Source: Ruminococcus sp. 210702-SL.1.03
Lineage (GTDB): Bacteria > Bacillota > Clostridia > Oscillospirales > Ruminococcaceae
NCBI RefSeq assembly: GCF_020559915.1
Contig: NZ_JAJCLZ010000005.1
Location: 62,001 to 126,000, forward strand
DNA length: 64,000 nt
Direction: 5' to 3'
Made by a program: the position numbers and the translations under genes. This document shows positions 1 through 8,413 of the stretch, piece by piece. Under the pieces are notes generated by a model. The model made no database searches, was not told the DNA's origin, and saw only the letters and a list, made by a program, of their open reading frames with translations. Positions within the stretch are counted from its first letter, which is position 1; each line of letters opens with the position of its first letter.

Positions 1-128
1 TTGCCCGCGCCGTTTCTGCCGATAAGCCCGTATATCTCGCCTTTTGAGATATTCATGCTGACTCTGTTCACGGCGGGCTTGCCGTGGTATATCTTAGTCA
101 GCGAATCTGTTGTTAGCAGATATTCCAT
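1..128 (-). CDS. ABC transporter ATP-binding protein, N-terminus only
   Basis: Only the first 42 codons lie in the window; the gene runs off the left edge. The translation starts MEYLLTTDSLTKIYHG and reaches IYGLIGRNGAGK, a Walker A P-loop, so this is the nucleotide-binding subunit of an ABC transporter. The start is the ATG at 126-128, preceded by a GGAGG box at about 138-143. The spacing of the first beta strand, the Y-loop region and the P-loop resembles small ABC-2-type exporter ATPases, but substrate and partner genes are not visible. Confidence 0.85.
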   Translation of the reverse strand, partial: MEYLLTTDSLTKIYHGKPAVNRVSMNISKGEIYGLIGRNGAG

Positions 129-173
129 ATTCAGTCGCCTCCATATGTATATTTTTTTTCGTATGTATTATAA

Positions 174-202
174 AGTATATCATAACGCGCGCGCTTTGTC
201 AA
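174..202 (-). promoter_or_regulatory. Sigma-A promoter of the truncated ABC gene
   Basis: On the minus strand, TTGACA (197-202) and TATACT (174-179) are separated by exactly 17 bases. The expected transcription start is about 40 bases before the ATG of the ABC gene. Confidence 0.75.
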
Positions 203-282
203 CAAAAGCTTTTACTTTCATCTGTATAATATTATACATCATATAGTATCAATTGTCAATAGCCACGAGCAAATTTTTTCAT

Positions 283-324
283 AAAAAAAGCGCATGACGC
301 TCCATTTTTCGGAACGCCATGCGC
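283..324 (-). terminator. Intrinsic terminator of the nadA-HD-GH3 operon
   Basis: Imperfect hairpin 290-324 (GCGCATG paired with CATGCGC, extended inward by CG and TCC/GGA) followed on the minus strand by a run of seven T (283-289). It lies just after the GH3 stop codon. Confidence 0.8.
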
Positions 325-337
325 AAAAGTTTCAAAA

Positions 338-2599
338 TTATTCAGCGCCAAGCTGCTCGTTTAGCTCATCTACCATCATTTGCAGCTTTTCGCGGGTGAT
401 GTCGGCAATGCCGCAGAAGCTGAGGATAGCGTGCAGCGGCAGGTCGCCCGCCATAGCCAGCGCCATCTCTTCCCCGCTCTCGCCCAGCGCGTCCGCGCCG
501 CCGTTCGTGCCAATATCCACCGACTTCATCAGCTTTGCAAACATCGCAAGACCCTCTGGCACGGCGGTTATGTCACCGCAGGCGCTGTCGAGCGTGAATT
601 TCACCGGCAGCTTTTCCCTGCCGTTAAAGCGCACCGCGTCGCTCAGGCGAATATCCGCCGAGGAAGCGCCGATGAGCACCTCGTACCTGCCGCTTTCGGC
701 GAACCACTTGTGCAGCTTCACCGACCAGTATGCGAATGCGCTCTGGTCAAGGCGGAAAGCTATACGCTTGCTCTCGCCAGCTTTCAGAAAGACCTTTTCA
801 AAGCCTTTCAGCTCCTTTTCGGGGCGGATAACGGAGGCTTCAGTAGGGGCGATGTAGAGCTGCACCGTTTCCGCGCCGTCGCGGCTGCCGATGTTTTTCA
901 CCGTCAGCTCGGCTGTAAAGCTCTTGCCCTCGCTGACCTCGTGCGCTGAAATGCGCAGGTCTGAGTACTCAAACTGCGTATAGCTCATGCCGTATCCGAA
1001 CGGGAAAAGCGGCTTTATCTGTTTTTTATCGTAATATCTGTAACCCACGAACACGCCCTCAGCATAGTTCACGTCGTCGCCCTCGCCGGGGAAATTGAGG
1101 TAAGAGGGGTTGTCGGCGAGCTTTTGCGGGAAAGTTTCCGCAAGCTTTCCGCTCGGGTTCGCCCTTCCGTAAAGCAGCGCTATCTCGGCTTCGCCAACTG
1201 CCTGACCGCCCAGATACATCTCGATCAGACCCTTTATCTTCCCGATGAAAGGCATCTCTACGGGCGAGCCGTTGTGCAGGAGGACTACTATATTTTCGTT
1301 GACCTCGCTGAGCTTTTCTATAAGGCGAAGCTGGCACTCAGGCATACGCATATGCTTTCTGTCGTAGCCCTCAGACTCAAAAGTATCGGGCAGACCAGCA
1401 AAAACCACCACCTTATCGGCGTTTTTCGCAGCTTCGAGAGCCTCGTTTTCCAGCGCTTCGTCAGCCTCATTGCCCATATTAAAGCCGCGCGCATAAGTAA
1501 CGCCCGCTATGTCGGACGCCGCCTGCACGGCGGATACGGTTTTGTAAGAATTTATATGCGAGCTTCCGCCGCCCTGATAGCGGGGCTTTTCGGCGAACGC
1601 GCCCACGAAAGCGACCTTTTCGCCCTCTTTCAGCGGAAGTATATCGCCGTCATTTTTCAGCAGTACCGCGCAGTTTTCGGCGATCTTTGCGGCAAGTTTG
1701 TGGTGGCGGTCTTTATCCCATACCACCTGCGGTTTTTCCTCGCTGCCGCGCTGAACCAGCTCCAGCACGCGGCGCACGCAATTATCCAGCTCTTCCTCGC
1801 TAAGCTCGCCGCTCTCCACCGCCTTAACTATCGCGGCGTCGTTCTTGCCCATGCTTGCGGGCATTTCGAGGTCAAGCCCCGCGCGGATAGCCTTTGCGCG
1901 GTCGTCAACTGCGCCCCAGTCGCTCATCACAAGTCCGCCGAAGCCCCAGTCTTCGCGCAGAATATCCGTAAGCAGCAGCTTGTTCTGCGAGGAATACTCG
2001 CCGTTTATCTTGTTGTACGAGCACATCACCGTCCAAGGCTTAGCGTTTTTCACCACCGATTCAAAAGCGGCGAGGTAGATCTCGTGCAGAGTTCTCTCGT
2101 CGATATTTGCGGAAACGCTCATGCGGCGGCTCTCCTGATTATTAGCGGCGAAATGCTTCAGCGAAGTGCCAACGCCCATGCTCTGCACGCCCGTTATATG
2201 CTCCTCAGCCATCTGCGAAGCGAGGTAGGGGTCTTCCGAGAAGTACTCAAAATTTCTGCCGCATAGGGGCGAACGCTTGATATTACAGCCGGGGCCGAGT
2301 ATAACGGAAACGTTTTCCGCGCGGCATTCCTCGCCCAGCGCCTTGCCCAATTCTTTGAGCAGACCGCGGTCGAAAGAGCAGGCAAGCGCCGAAGCTGATG
2401 GAAAGCAGACCGCCTCGATAGCCTCGTTAGGGTTCTGCGCGCCCTCGCGGTTTTTGCGAAGTCCATGCGGGCCGTCGCTAACCATTATCTGCGGTATATC
2501 CAGCCGCTCTACGGGTTTGGTGTGCCAAAAATCCGCGCCCGAGCAAAGCGCCGCCTTTTCCTCAAGCGTAAGCTCTTTCAAGATAGTTTCTATGTTCAT
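338..2599 (-). CDS. Glycoside hydrolase family 3 beta-glucosidase-type enzyme
   Basis: A 753-residue GH3 enzyme that probably releases glucose or a related sugar from beta-linked oligosaccharides. The N-terminal barrel contains the family signatures KHFAANNQE and VMSDWGAVDD; the Asp of SDW, near residue 226, is the expected nucleophile. An alpha/beta sandwich domain follows, then a C-terminal fibronectin-III-like domain (about residues 560-690). No signal peptide is visible, so the enzyme is probably cytoplasmic. The start at 2599 is chosen because AAAGGA lies 8 bases upstream; an in-frame ATG at 2620 would lie inside the preceding gene. It is the last gene of the nadA-HD-GH3 operon, 4 bases after the HD gene. 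Exact substrate unknown. Confidence 0.9.
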   Translation of the reverse strand: MNIETILKELTLEEKAALCSGADFWHTKPVERLDIPQIMVSDGPHGLRKNREGAQNPNEAIEAVCFPSASALACSFDRGLLKELGKALGEECRAENVSVILGPGCNIKRSPLCGRNFEYFSEDPYLASQMAEEHITGVQSMGVGTSLKHFAANNQESRRMSVSANIDERTLHEIYLAAFESVVKNAKPWTVMCSYNKINGEYSSQNKLLLTDILREDWGFGGLVMSDWGAVDDRAKAIRAGLDLEMPASMGKNDAAIVKAVESGELSEEELDNCVRRVLELVQRGSEEKPQVVWDKDRHHKLAAKIAENCAVLLKNDGDILPLKEGEKVAFVGAFAEKPRYQGGGSSHINSYKTVSAVQAASDIAGVTYARGFNMGNEADEALENEALEAAKNADKVVVFAGLPDTFESEGYDRKHMRMPECQLRLIEKLSEVNENIVVLLHNGSPVEMPFIGKIKGLIEMYLGGQAVGEAEIALLYGRANPSGKLAETFPQKLADNPSYLNFPGEGDDVNYAEGVFVGYRYYDKKQIKPLFPFGYGMSYTQFEYSDLRISAHEVSEGKSFTAELTVKNIGSRDGAETVQLYIAPTEASVIRPEKELKGFEKVFLKAGESKRIAFRLDQSAFAYWSVKLHKWFAESGRYEVLIGASSADIRLSDAVRFNGREKLPVKFTLDSACGDITAVPEGLAMFAKLMKSVDIGTNGGADALGESGEEMALAMAGDLPLHAILSFCGIADITREKLQMMVDELNEQLGAE

Positions 2600-2603
2600 G
2601 AGA

Positions 2604-3203
2604 TCATTCCTTTCCCTCAATATAAAAAGTAGACTCCATATCCGCGATGTGCGTTGCCAGCGCCAGCGGGTAAAGCTCCAGCGCTTTGCCTATCGTGTTC
2701 GTGTTCTCTTCGCCCGAAAAGCCCATGTGCCAGCGTATCGCCATAGCTTCGTCGCGCGTCAGCCGCATGAACCCGCTCACTATGTACACGCTCTTCTCGC
2801 CGTGGCCGTAGGGCAGCATATCGTGGTACTCGTAGTAGGGCACTTTTTCCCAAACGCCCTGCTCGTTCTTCGCGTTGCGGTAGCTCACGCGGTAAAGGTT
2901 TATCTTGCAGAGGTCGTGCAGCAGCGAGGCTATCGCTATGCTCTCCTCAGTGTACTCCAGCCCGTACTGCTCTTTCACCCGCTCGCGCTCCAGATATGAG
3001 CACAAGCAGTCGTAAACGTGCAGCGAGTGCTCGCACAAGCCGCCCTCATAAGCGCCGTGGTAGCGGGTAGAGGCGGGCGCTGTGAAAAAGTCGCTCCCCT
3101 CAGAATCCAGCCACTCCAGCAGCTTGTCCGCGCCGCGGCGGGTTATCTTTTCATTGTATATACTGATAAATCTTTCCTTGTTTGCTAATACGTCAGCAGG
3201 CAT
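2604..3203 (-). CDS. HD-domain phosphohydrolase-like protein
   Basis: A 199-residue protein with an HD metal-binding core: His59 in CEHSLHVYD, His96-Asp97 in LLHDLCKI, and a later GHGEKSV/RWHMG region with further His residues. HD proteins are typically metal-dependent phosphohydrolases of nucleotides or cyclic nucleotides; the substrate cannot be read here. The start has AGGAAGG 6 bases upstream. The gene lies between nadA and the GH3 gene, with short gaps on both sides, so all three are probably cotranscribed. The ribosome-binding site of the GH3 gene lies inside its 3' end. Confidence 0.8.
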   Translation of the reverse strand: MPADVLANKERFISIYNEKITRRGADKLLEWLDSEGSDFFTAPASTRYHGAYEGGLCEHSLHVYDCLCSYLERERVKEQYGLEYTEESIAIASLLHDLCKINLYRVSYRNAKNEQGVWEKVPYYEYHDMLPYGHGEKSVYIVSGFMRLTRDEAMAIRWHMGFSGEENTNTIGKALELYPLALATHIADMESTFYIEGKE

Positions 3204-3233
3204 ACCGCGCCTTCCTTTCTGTTTGCCGCCGCG

Positions 3234-4175
3234 TCAGCCCAGACGCAGCATTTCGTCGATGCAGACTCTCGCTTTCGCGATAAGCTCGGGCGACATGAAT
3301 ATCTCGTTCTCCTCAGCCGCGGGACTGCCTATCGCTTCGCATACGCGGTAAACGTCCATCAGCGAGGTGAGCTTCATGTTCGGGCAGAGTATTTTTTTCG
3401 AGAGTATGTAAAATCTTTTGTCAGGGCACTTATACTGCAAATGCTCCGCTATGCTCATTTCTGTGCCGATTATAAACTCCTTAGCTTCCGACTTCTCGGC
3501 GAAATTCATTATTCCCGAAGTAGAGCCTACATAGTCTGCCTGCTCTGATACGCCTGGCACGCACTCGGGGTGCACCAGCACCAGCGCGTTCGGGTGAGCC
3601 TGCTTCGCGAGCCTTACCTCTTCGGGGTTGACCGCCGCGTGTACGGGACATCCGCCTTGAAGCAGCTTTATATCCTTATCGGGACAGGCTTTCTGCACAA
3701 ATGCGCCGAGGTTGCAGTCGGGTATGAAAAGTATCTTCTTATCCTCCATAGCGCTTACTATCTTCACCGCCGAGGACGAGGTAACGCAAACGTCGCATAC
3801 GGTCTTGAGCGCCGCGGTGGTGTTTATGTAAGCCACTACCTTGCGCTCGGGGTCTTGCGCCTTTATCATCTCTATCATCTCAGGCTCCATCTGCTCAGCC
3901 ATAGGGCAGCCCGCCGCTGTGTTCGCGAGGTAAACGTGCTTTTCGGGCGAGAGCATCTTAGCCGTTTCCGCCATAAAATGCACACCGCAGAAGACTATAT
4001 TCTTGTTCGTAACTTTAGAAGCGTCTACTGAAAGCTTGTAGGAATCGCCCGTAAAGTCGGCAGCCTCTACTATCTCTCTGCCCTGATAGCTGTGCGCCAG
4101 TATGCAGATGTCTTTTTCTTTTTTGAGCTTTTCTATCTTCTGCTGTATCTCATAAACCGTATTTACATTTTCCAT
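3234..4175 (-). CDS. nadA: Quinolinate synthase NadA
   Basis: A 313-residue quinolinate synthase, which condenses iminoaspartate with dihydroxyacetone phosphate to make quinolinate for de novo NAD synthesis. The triplicated alpha/beta fold is recognisable, and the three Cys expected to hold the [4Fe-4S] cluster are at about 130 (DVCVTSS), 205 (HPECVPG) and 264 (CPNMK). Other signatures are HSYQGREI near 28 and GCPVHAAVNPEEV near 175. AAGGAAAG precedes the ATG. L-aspartate oxidase (nadB) and nadC, the usual neighbours, are absent here; instead an HD protein and a glycosidase follow. A strong sigma-A promoter lies directly upstream. Confidence 0.95.
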   Translation of the reverse strand: MENVNTVYEIQQKIEKLKKEKDICILAHSYQGREIVEAADFTGDSYKLSVDASKVTNKNIVFCGVHFMAETAKMLSPEKHVYLANTAAGCPMAEQMEPEMIEMIKAQDPERKVVAYINTTAALKTVCDVCVTSSSAVKIVSAMEDKKILFIPDCNLGAFVQKACPDKDIKLLQGGCPVHAAVNPEEVRLAKQAHPNALVLVHPECVPGVSEQADYVGSTSGIMNFAEKSEAKEFIIGTEMSIAEHLQYKCPDKRFYILSKKILCPNMKLTSLMDVYRVCEAIGSPAAEENEIFMSPELIAKARVCIDEMLRLG

Positions 4176-4229
4176 AATTATTTCTTTCCTTTCAGAATAC
4201 CGAGTACTGCGGCATTATCTTTTATAATC

Positions 4230-4258
4230 ATTATACACTACTGCAAACATGATGTCAA
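4230..4258 (-). promoter_or_regulatory. Sigma-A promoter of the nadA operon
   Basis: Minus-strand TTGACA (4253-4258) and TATAAT (4230-4235), both perfect consensus hexamers, with a 17-base spacer, about 55 bases before the nadA start. Confidence 0.85.
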
Positions 4259-4343
4259 CCATTTAATGTGTAGAATATCCTAGCTGATTTTTGACATATA
4301 TCGCGTTTGCGCCTTGACCGCGCGGGGTTTATATGATATAATA

Positions 4344-4377
4344 CAAAAGAGGCGTACTGCACAAAGCGGTGCGCCTC
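4344..4377 (-). terminator. Intrinsic terminator downstream of trxB
   Basis: A 12-bp stem containing two G-T wobble pairs (GAGGCG arms at 4349 and 4371-4376) with a 5-base loop, followed on the minus strand by TTTTGT. It closes the rrf2-trxB transcript. Confidence 0.8.
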
Positions 4378-4399
4378 TCTCGCCGTATCATTTCTCGGC

Positions 4400-5299
4400 T
4401 CAGAAATTGTCCGAGATGTATTTTTCAGCCGATGCAGCCGCGTTAGCGCCGTCAGCCGCAGCGGTAACTACCTGCCGCAGCGGTGTGGTGCGAACATCGC
4501 CCGCAGCGAAAAGTCCCGCAGCGCTGGTAACGCAGTCCTCGCCCGCAGCGGCGTAGCCGCCCTCAAGTTTGCAGACGCCCTCGAGAAGCTGAGTGTTCGG
4601 CACGCTGCCTACCGCGCAGAATATGCCGTCGAGCGCCAGGCTCTTTTCCTCGCCCGCCTGCTCGTAAACTATGCCCTCGGCGTTCGCGCCGCCCGTGATC
4701 TCTTTGAGCTGCGCGCTCATTATCTTCACGATGTTTTCGGTATCGTCCACCTTTTTCTGGAGCGACTTGTTCGCGCGGAACTCATCGCGCCTATGCACGA
4801 GGTAAACGGTCTTTGCAAGCTTAGAAAGGTAAAGCGCGTCGCCCAGCGCGGTATCTCCGCCGCCTATGACCGCCACCGTCTTATCCTTGTAGAAAAATCC
4901 ATCGCACACCGCGCAGAATGATATGCGCTGCTTGTCCTCGCCCTTGACGCCGAGATGGCGGTATGAAGTGCCCGCCGCGTAAACTACCGCCTTAGCGGTC
5001 TTTTCGCCGCCCAGCTTGAACTTGACGTGCCAAACGCCGTCCGCCTGTTCCAAGCTTTCAACTTCGCCCTCGTAAAACTCCGCACCAAGCGTTTCAGCCT
5101 GCTCGCGGAACTTCTCGCCCAGCTCGTAGCCGCTGAGTCCGTAAAGACCGGGGTAATTTTCCACTCTATCGGTGACGGAGATCTGTCCCGTACCCATGTA
5201 GTCTTTTTCCACTACCAGCGCGCTGAGCATAGCCCTTCTGGCGTATATCGCCGCGGTAAGTCCCGCAGGGCCGCTGCCTATTATAATAATGTCTGTCAT
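4400..5299 (-). CDS. trxB: Thioredoxin reductase TrxB
   Basis: A 299-residue low-molecular-weight flavoprotein that passes electrons from NADPH through FAD and a redox disulfide to thioredoxin. Visible motifs are the FAD-binding GSGPAG at residues 8-13, the redox pair Cys129/Cys132 (CAVCDG), the NADPH-binding GGGDT near 146-150 and a C-terminal FAD motif AAGDV near 268. GGAGG precedes the ATG. It follows the Rrf2 regulator gene by 16 bases, so the two are probably cotranscribed, and it lies beside a sulfur-assimilation operon that encodes a thioredoxin (8414-8728), its likely partner. Confidence 0.95.
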   Translation of the reverse strand: MTDIIIIGSGPAGLTAAIYARRAMLSALVVEKDYMGTGQISVTDRVENYPGLYGLSGYELGEKFREQAETLGAEFYEGEVESLEQADGVWHVKFKLGGEKTAKAVVYAAGTSYRHLGVKGEDKQRISFCAVCDGFFYKDKTVAVIGGGDTALGDALYLSKLAKTVYLVHRRDEFRANKSLQKKVDDTENIVKIMSAQLKEITGGANAEGIVYEQAGEEKSLALDGIFCAVGSVPNTQLLEGVCKLEGGYAAAGEDCVTSAAGLFAAGDVRTTPLRQVVTAAADGANAAASAEKYISDNF

Positions 5300-5315
5300 T
5301 TTTCATCAGCCTCCT

Positions 5316-5768
5316 TTATATATAATACATCGGTTCCGCATTTTTTTCAAGTGTTTCTTCGCTGTATCTCTGAATAAAATTTTTGAGAGTTATATTTTTC
5401 GCCAGCCCGTTAAGCTCGCGCTCAAATCTGCTCCAGAGTACTTCGTCCAGCACTTCCGAAAGCTGCTTGTTTTCGGCGTTCACCATAGCCACGTCGCTGC
5501 CCAATACGCTGGGGTCGAGCGCGTCGATTATCTCTTTCAGAGTTATCTCGTCGGCGCTTTTGGCGAGGATATATCCCCCGCGCGAGCCTTTTATACCTTT
5601 TATAAGCTTTGCGTGGCGCAGCGCTGAGAGCACCTGCTCTAAATATTTACATGAGAGCGCCCTGCGGTCTGCTATGCTGTACACCGTTACAGTTTCGCTG
5701 TTTTCTGAATTAAGGGCTATATCGGCTATCGCGATAATGCCGCACTCTACCTTTGTAGATATTTTCAT
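5316..5768 (-). CDS. Rrf2-family transcriptional regulator (CymR-like)
   Basis: A 150-residue Rrf2 protein. The N-terminal winged helix includes MKISTKVECGIIAIADIA and the wing/recognition segment RGGYILAKSADEITL. The three-Cys cluster motif of IscR is absent: Cys occur only at 9 and about 35. That argues against an Fe-S sensor and for a CymR-like regulator of cysteine and sulfur metabolism. The context supports this, because it is cotranscribed with trxB and divergent from the metY sulfur operon. Repeated TAGGA-containing boxes in the intergenic region may be its operators. The function is inferred from family and position. Confidence 0.85.
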   Translation of the reverse strand: MKISTKVECGIIAIADIALNSENSETVTVYSIADRRALSCKYLEQVLSALRHAKLIKGIKGSRGGYILAKSADEITLKEIIDALDPSVLGSDVAMVNAENKQLSEVLDEVLWSRFERELNGLAKNITLKNFIQRYSEETLEKNAEPMYYI

Positions 5769-5808
5769 AGCGTTCCATTCCTTTCATACTAGAATTTGGT
5801 CAAAATCA

Positions 5809-5875
5809 GTTTCCTACTATTCATACAATTCCTATCAACATAATATATTTTATACTTTTTTCGTCAGAATGTCAA
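5809..5875 (-). promoter_or_regulatory. rrf2-trxB promoter with two candidate Rrf2 operators
   Basis: Minus-strand TTGACA (5870-5875), a 17-base spacer and TAAAAT (5847-5852). Two similar boxes follow in the early transcribed region: GATAGGAATT (5827-5836) and AGTAGGAAAC (5809-5818), 18 bases apart in the same orientation. Their position suits autorepression by the Rrf2 protein. Confidence 0.6.
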
Positions 5876-5925
5876 GGGTTTTTATAAAACTTCGCTGATT
5901 TTTAAAAATTATGTTAAATTTATAG

Positions 5926-5962
5926 TTATCCTATTGACTTTGTATGATTTAAGTGCTATAAT
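5926..5962 (+). promoter_or_regulatory. metY-operon sigma-A promoter with overlapping candidate operator
   Basis: TTGACT (5934-5939), a 17-base spacer and TATAAT (5957-5962). The -35 element overlaps AATAGGATAA (minus-strand reading of 5926-5935), a third copy of the TAGGA box found before rrf2. About 100 bases of leader follow; no known riboswitch was recognised there. Confidence 0.7.
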
Positions 5963-6067
5963 ATATCCATACCAAGGGGAAACCTATTTAAGACCAGTAT
6001 TTAGTATTAGCATATCACTACCTTTTATAATGCAGGCTTCCCGAAAAATGAAATGGGGGAATATCCT

Positions 6068-7294
6068 TTGAAATTCAATACTTCTTTGCTGCACGGCGGC
6101 TTTTCACCTGAAAAGGGTACGGGCGCTACGCTCACGCCGATATATCAGGTAAGCGCTTTCGCGCAGGACTCTGCCGAGCAGCTTGAAAAAGTTTTCAATA
6201 ATAAAGCTCCCGGTTTTGCGTACACGCGGATAAGCAATCCTACCGTAGCGGCGTTTGAAAACCGCATAAACGCGCTCGAAAAGGGCGTCGGAGCAGTAGC
6301 CTGTTCATCGGGCATGGCGGCTGTTACGATGTCGCTGCTCAATATCTTGCAGCAGGGCGACGAGGTCATCGCGGCAGCGGGGCTTTTCGGCGGTACTATC
6401 GACCTTTTCGGCGACCTAATGGCTTTCGGCATAAAAACGCGCTTTGTAGAGCACGTCACCGCCGAGGAGATAGAGCCTTTGATAAACGATAAAACTAAAG
6501 CCGTGTTTGCCGAGCTTATCGGCAATCCTAATCTCGAGGTGGCAGACCTTGAGGAAGTATCGGCTCTGGCGCACTCGCACGGCGTGCCGCTCATCATCGA
6601 CGCTACTACCGCAACTCCTTATCTGATACACCCGTTCGATTTTGGCGCAGATATAGTGGTGCACTCAAGCTCGAAATACATAAACGGCGGCGGAAACTCG
6701 ATAAGCGGAATAATAATCGACAGCGGCAGCTTCAAGTGGAACTGCGAGCGCTACGCGGGGCTTGCCGAGTACAAGAAATTCGGAAAATTTGCATACATCG
6801 CGAAGCTGAGAAACGGAATTTGGCGCAACGTGGGCGGCTGCCTCGCGCCGATGAACGCTTTCATGAACAGCGTGGGTCTGGAAACTATGGGCCTGCGTAT
6901 GGAGCGCAGCTGCTCTAATGCGCTGGCGCTCGCGAAATTCTTTGAGAGCTGCGAGGGCATAGAGGTAAACTACCCCGCGCTTGAAAGCAGCCCATTTTAC
7001 CCGCTTTGCAAAAAGCAGCTTAAAGGCATGGGCGGCGCGATAGTTACCATACGCGCAGGCTCTAAAGAGCGCGCATTCAAGCTGATAAACGGGCTGAAAC
7101 TCGCGGTGAACGCGACCAACATCGGCGACGTGAGAACGCTAGTCATACACCCCGCCAGCACGATATACACCCACAGCAGCGAAAAGCAGCAGCTCAGCGC
7201 GGGCGTATACGGCGACACCATAAGGATAAGCGTCGGAATAGAGGACGCCGAAGACCTTATACAAGATTTCAAACAGTCAATAGAGAATATCTGA
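6068..7294 (+). CDS. metY: O-acetylhomoserine sulfhydrylase-type PLP enzyme (MetY)
   Basis: A 408-residue Cys/Met-metabolism PLP enzyme that replaces the acetyl group of O-acetylhomoserine with sulfur to make homocysteine. The PLP Lys lies in SSSKYINGGGN at about residue 204, with upstream signatures YTRISNPT and ACSSGMAAVT. The TTG at 6068 is preferred: GGGGGA lies 7 bases before it and it gives the typical N-terminus MKFNTSLLHGGF. The in-frame ATG at 6053 has no ribosome-binding site. It heads a seven-gene operon with sulfite reductase and a sulfur-carrier system, so the sulfur donor is probably a carrier-protein thiocarboxylate rather than free sulfide. Confidence 0.92.
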   Translation: MKFNTSLLHGGFSPEKGTGATLTPIYQVSAFAQDSAEQLEKVFNNKAPGFAYTRISNPTVAAFENRINALEKGVGAVACSSGMAAVTMSLLNILQQGDEVIAAAGLFGGTIDLFGDLMAFGIKTRFVEHVTAEEIEPLINDKTKAVFAELIGNPNLEVADLEEVSALAHSHGVPLIIDATTATPYLIHPFDFGADIVVHSSSKYINGGGNSISGIIIDSGSFKWNCERYAGLAEYKKFGKFAYIAKLRNGIWRNVGGCLAPMNAFMNSVGLETMGLRMERSCSNALALAKFFESCEGIEVNYPALESSPFYPLCKKQLKGMGGAIVTIRAGSKERAFKLINGLKLAVNATNIGDVRTLVIHPASTIYTHSSEKQQLSAGVYGDTIRISVGIEDAEDLIQDFKQSIENI

Positions 7295-7309
7295 GGAGGA
7301 TAATATATA

Positions 7310-8173
7310 ATGGCAACTGATTACTCAACACTGAAAAAAGGCGGATTTATGCGCCAGAAGCAGAAAAACAACTTTTCACTCAGACTGCGAGTAGTAGGCG
7401 GCAACCTTACCGCAAAGCAGCTCGCGACAATAGCAGAAGTTTCAGATAAATACGGCGAGGGCTATGTGCACCTCACTTCGCGCCAGAGCGTAGAGATACC
7501 TTTTATAAAGCTCGACGACATCGACGAAGTAAAAGCGGCGCTGGCTGCGGGCGATACCGAGCCGGGCGTTTGCGGCCCCAGAGTAAGAACTATCACAGCT
7601 TGTCAGGGTGCAGCCGTCTGTCCTAGCGGCTGTATCGACACCTATGCGCTGGCTAAAGAGCTTGACGAGCGCTACTTCGCCCGCGAGCTGCCGCACAAAT
7701 TCAAGTTCGGCATTACCGGCTGCCAGAACAACTGCTTAAAATCCGAAGAGAACGACGTGGGAATAAAGGGCGGCATAAAAGTAAAGTGGCGCGAAGCCGA
7801 CTGCATACACTGCGGAGTTTGCGCTAAAGCCTGCCGCCGCAACGCCATCACCATAGAGGACGGCGAGATAAAGGTAGACGAGAGCCTCTGCAACTTCTGC
7901 GGACGCTGCTACAAAGCCTGCCCGACCGAAGCTTGGGACACCATACACGGCTACATAGTTTCATTCGGCGGACTTTTCGGAAACACCATCAATAAGGGCG
8001 AAACTATAATACCCTTTATAGAGGACAAGGAAACTCTCATGAAGATCTGCGACGCCGCTATAATCTTCTTTGAGAAAAACGCAAACGCGGGCGAGCGCTT
8101 TAAATTCACCATCGACCGCGTGGGCAGGGAAAAGTTTGAAAAAGAAATACTGGAGGTATATAACAATGGCTGA
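7310..8173 (+). CDS. Small siroheme sulfite reductase with two ferredoxin clusters
   Basis: A 287-residue nitrite/sulfite reductase-family protein, predicted to reduce sulfite to sulfide in the cytoplasm. The siroheme/[4Fe-4S] Cys are at 98 and 104 (TACQGAAVC) and 138 and 142 (GCQNNC). A 2x[4Fe-4S] ferredoxin insert follows, with Cys 165, 168, 171, 175 and 194, 197, 200, 204. The length and layout resemble AsrC-type subunits, but no asrA or asrB is adjacent, so the electron donor is unknown. In the Wolinella homocysteine cluster the equivalent gene is sir. GAGGA precedes the ATG, 16 bases after metY; the 3' end overlaps the tusA-like start. Confidence 0.88.
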   Translation: MATDYSTLKKGGFMRQKQKNNFSLRLRVVGGNLTAKQLATIAEVSDKYGEGYVHLTSRQSVEIPFIKLDDIDEVKAALAAGDTEPGVCGPRVRTITACQGAAVCPSGCIDTYALAKELDERYFARELPHKFKFGITGCQNNCLKSEENDVGIKGGIKVKWREADCIHCGVCAKACRRNAITIEDGEIKVDESLCNFCGRCYKACPTEAWDTIHGYIVSFGGLFGNTINKGETIIPFIEDKETLMKICDAAIIFFEKNANAGERFKFTIDRVGREKFEKEILEVYNNG

Positions 8174-8411
8174 ATTTAAGATCGACGATACGGTAGACAT
8201 CACCGACGTAGTCTGCCCTACCACATTCGTAAAGGCAAAAGTAGCCCTCGAAGAGCTTGACGAGGGACAGATACTCGCCATAAGAATGAACGACGGCGAG
8301 CCTGTACAGAACGTGCCCCGCAGCGTAAAGGAAGAGGGTCACAAGATACTCAAGCTGATAAACAACGAGGACGGCACATACGACCTCATAGTAGAAAAGG
8401 TGGGAGATTAA
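8166..8411 (+). CDS. TusA-like sulfurtransferase
   Basis: An 81-residue TusA/SirA-fold protein of the kind that passes persulfide sulfur between proteins. The active-site segment reads DVVCPTTFVKAK: the Cys-Pro pair at the start of helix 1 is kept, but the second Pro of the common CPxP motif is Thr. The ATG at 8166 overlaps the last codons of the sulfite reductase gene and has GGAGG upstream. Lying between sulfite reductase and a thioredoxin, it may carry reduced sulfur toward the carrier protein at 8762. That role is inferred; TusA is not one of the five genes of the Wolinella homocysteine cluster. Confidence 0.82.
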   Translation: MAEFKIDDTVDITDVVCPTTFVKAKVALEELDEGQILAIRMNDGEPVQNVPRSVKEEGHKILKLINNEDGTYDLIVEKVGD

Positions 8412-8413
8412 AA

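Noticed and set aside
1124..2266. Long open frame antisense to the GH3 gene
   Set aside because: It has no ribosome-binding site or family motifs and mirrors the third-base GC bias of the GH3 gene. Similar antisense frames at 40983-42131, 42708-44015 and 52337-53344 are rejected for the same reason.
5963..6067. SAM or cobalamin riboswitch in the metY leader
   Set aside because: The leader is only about 100 bases and lacks the conserved helices and a terminator.
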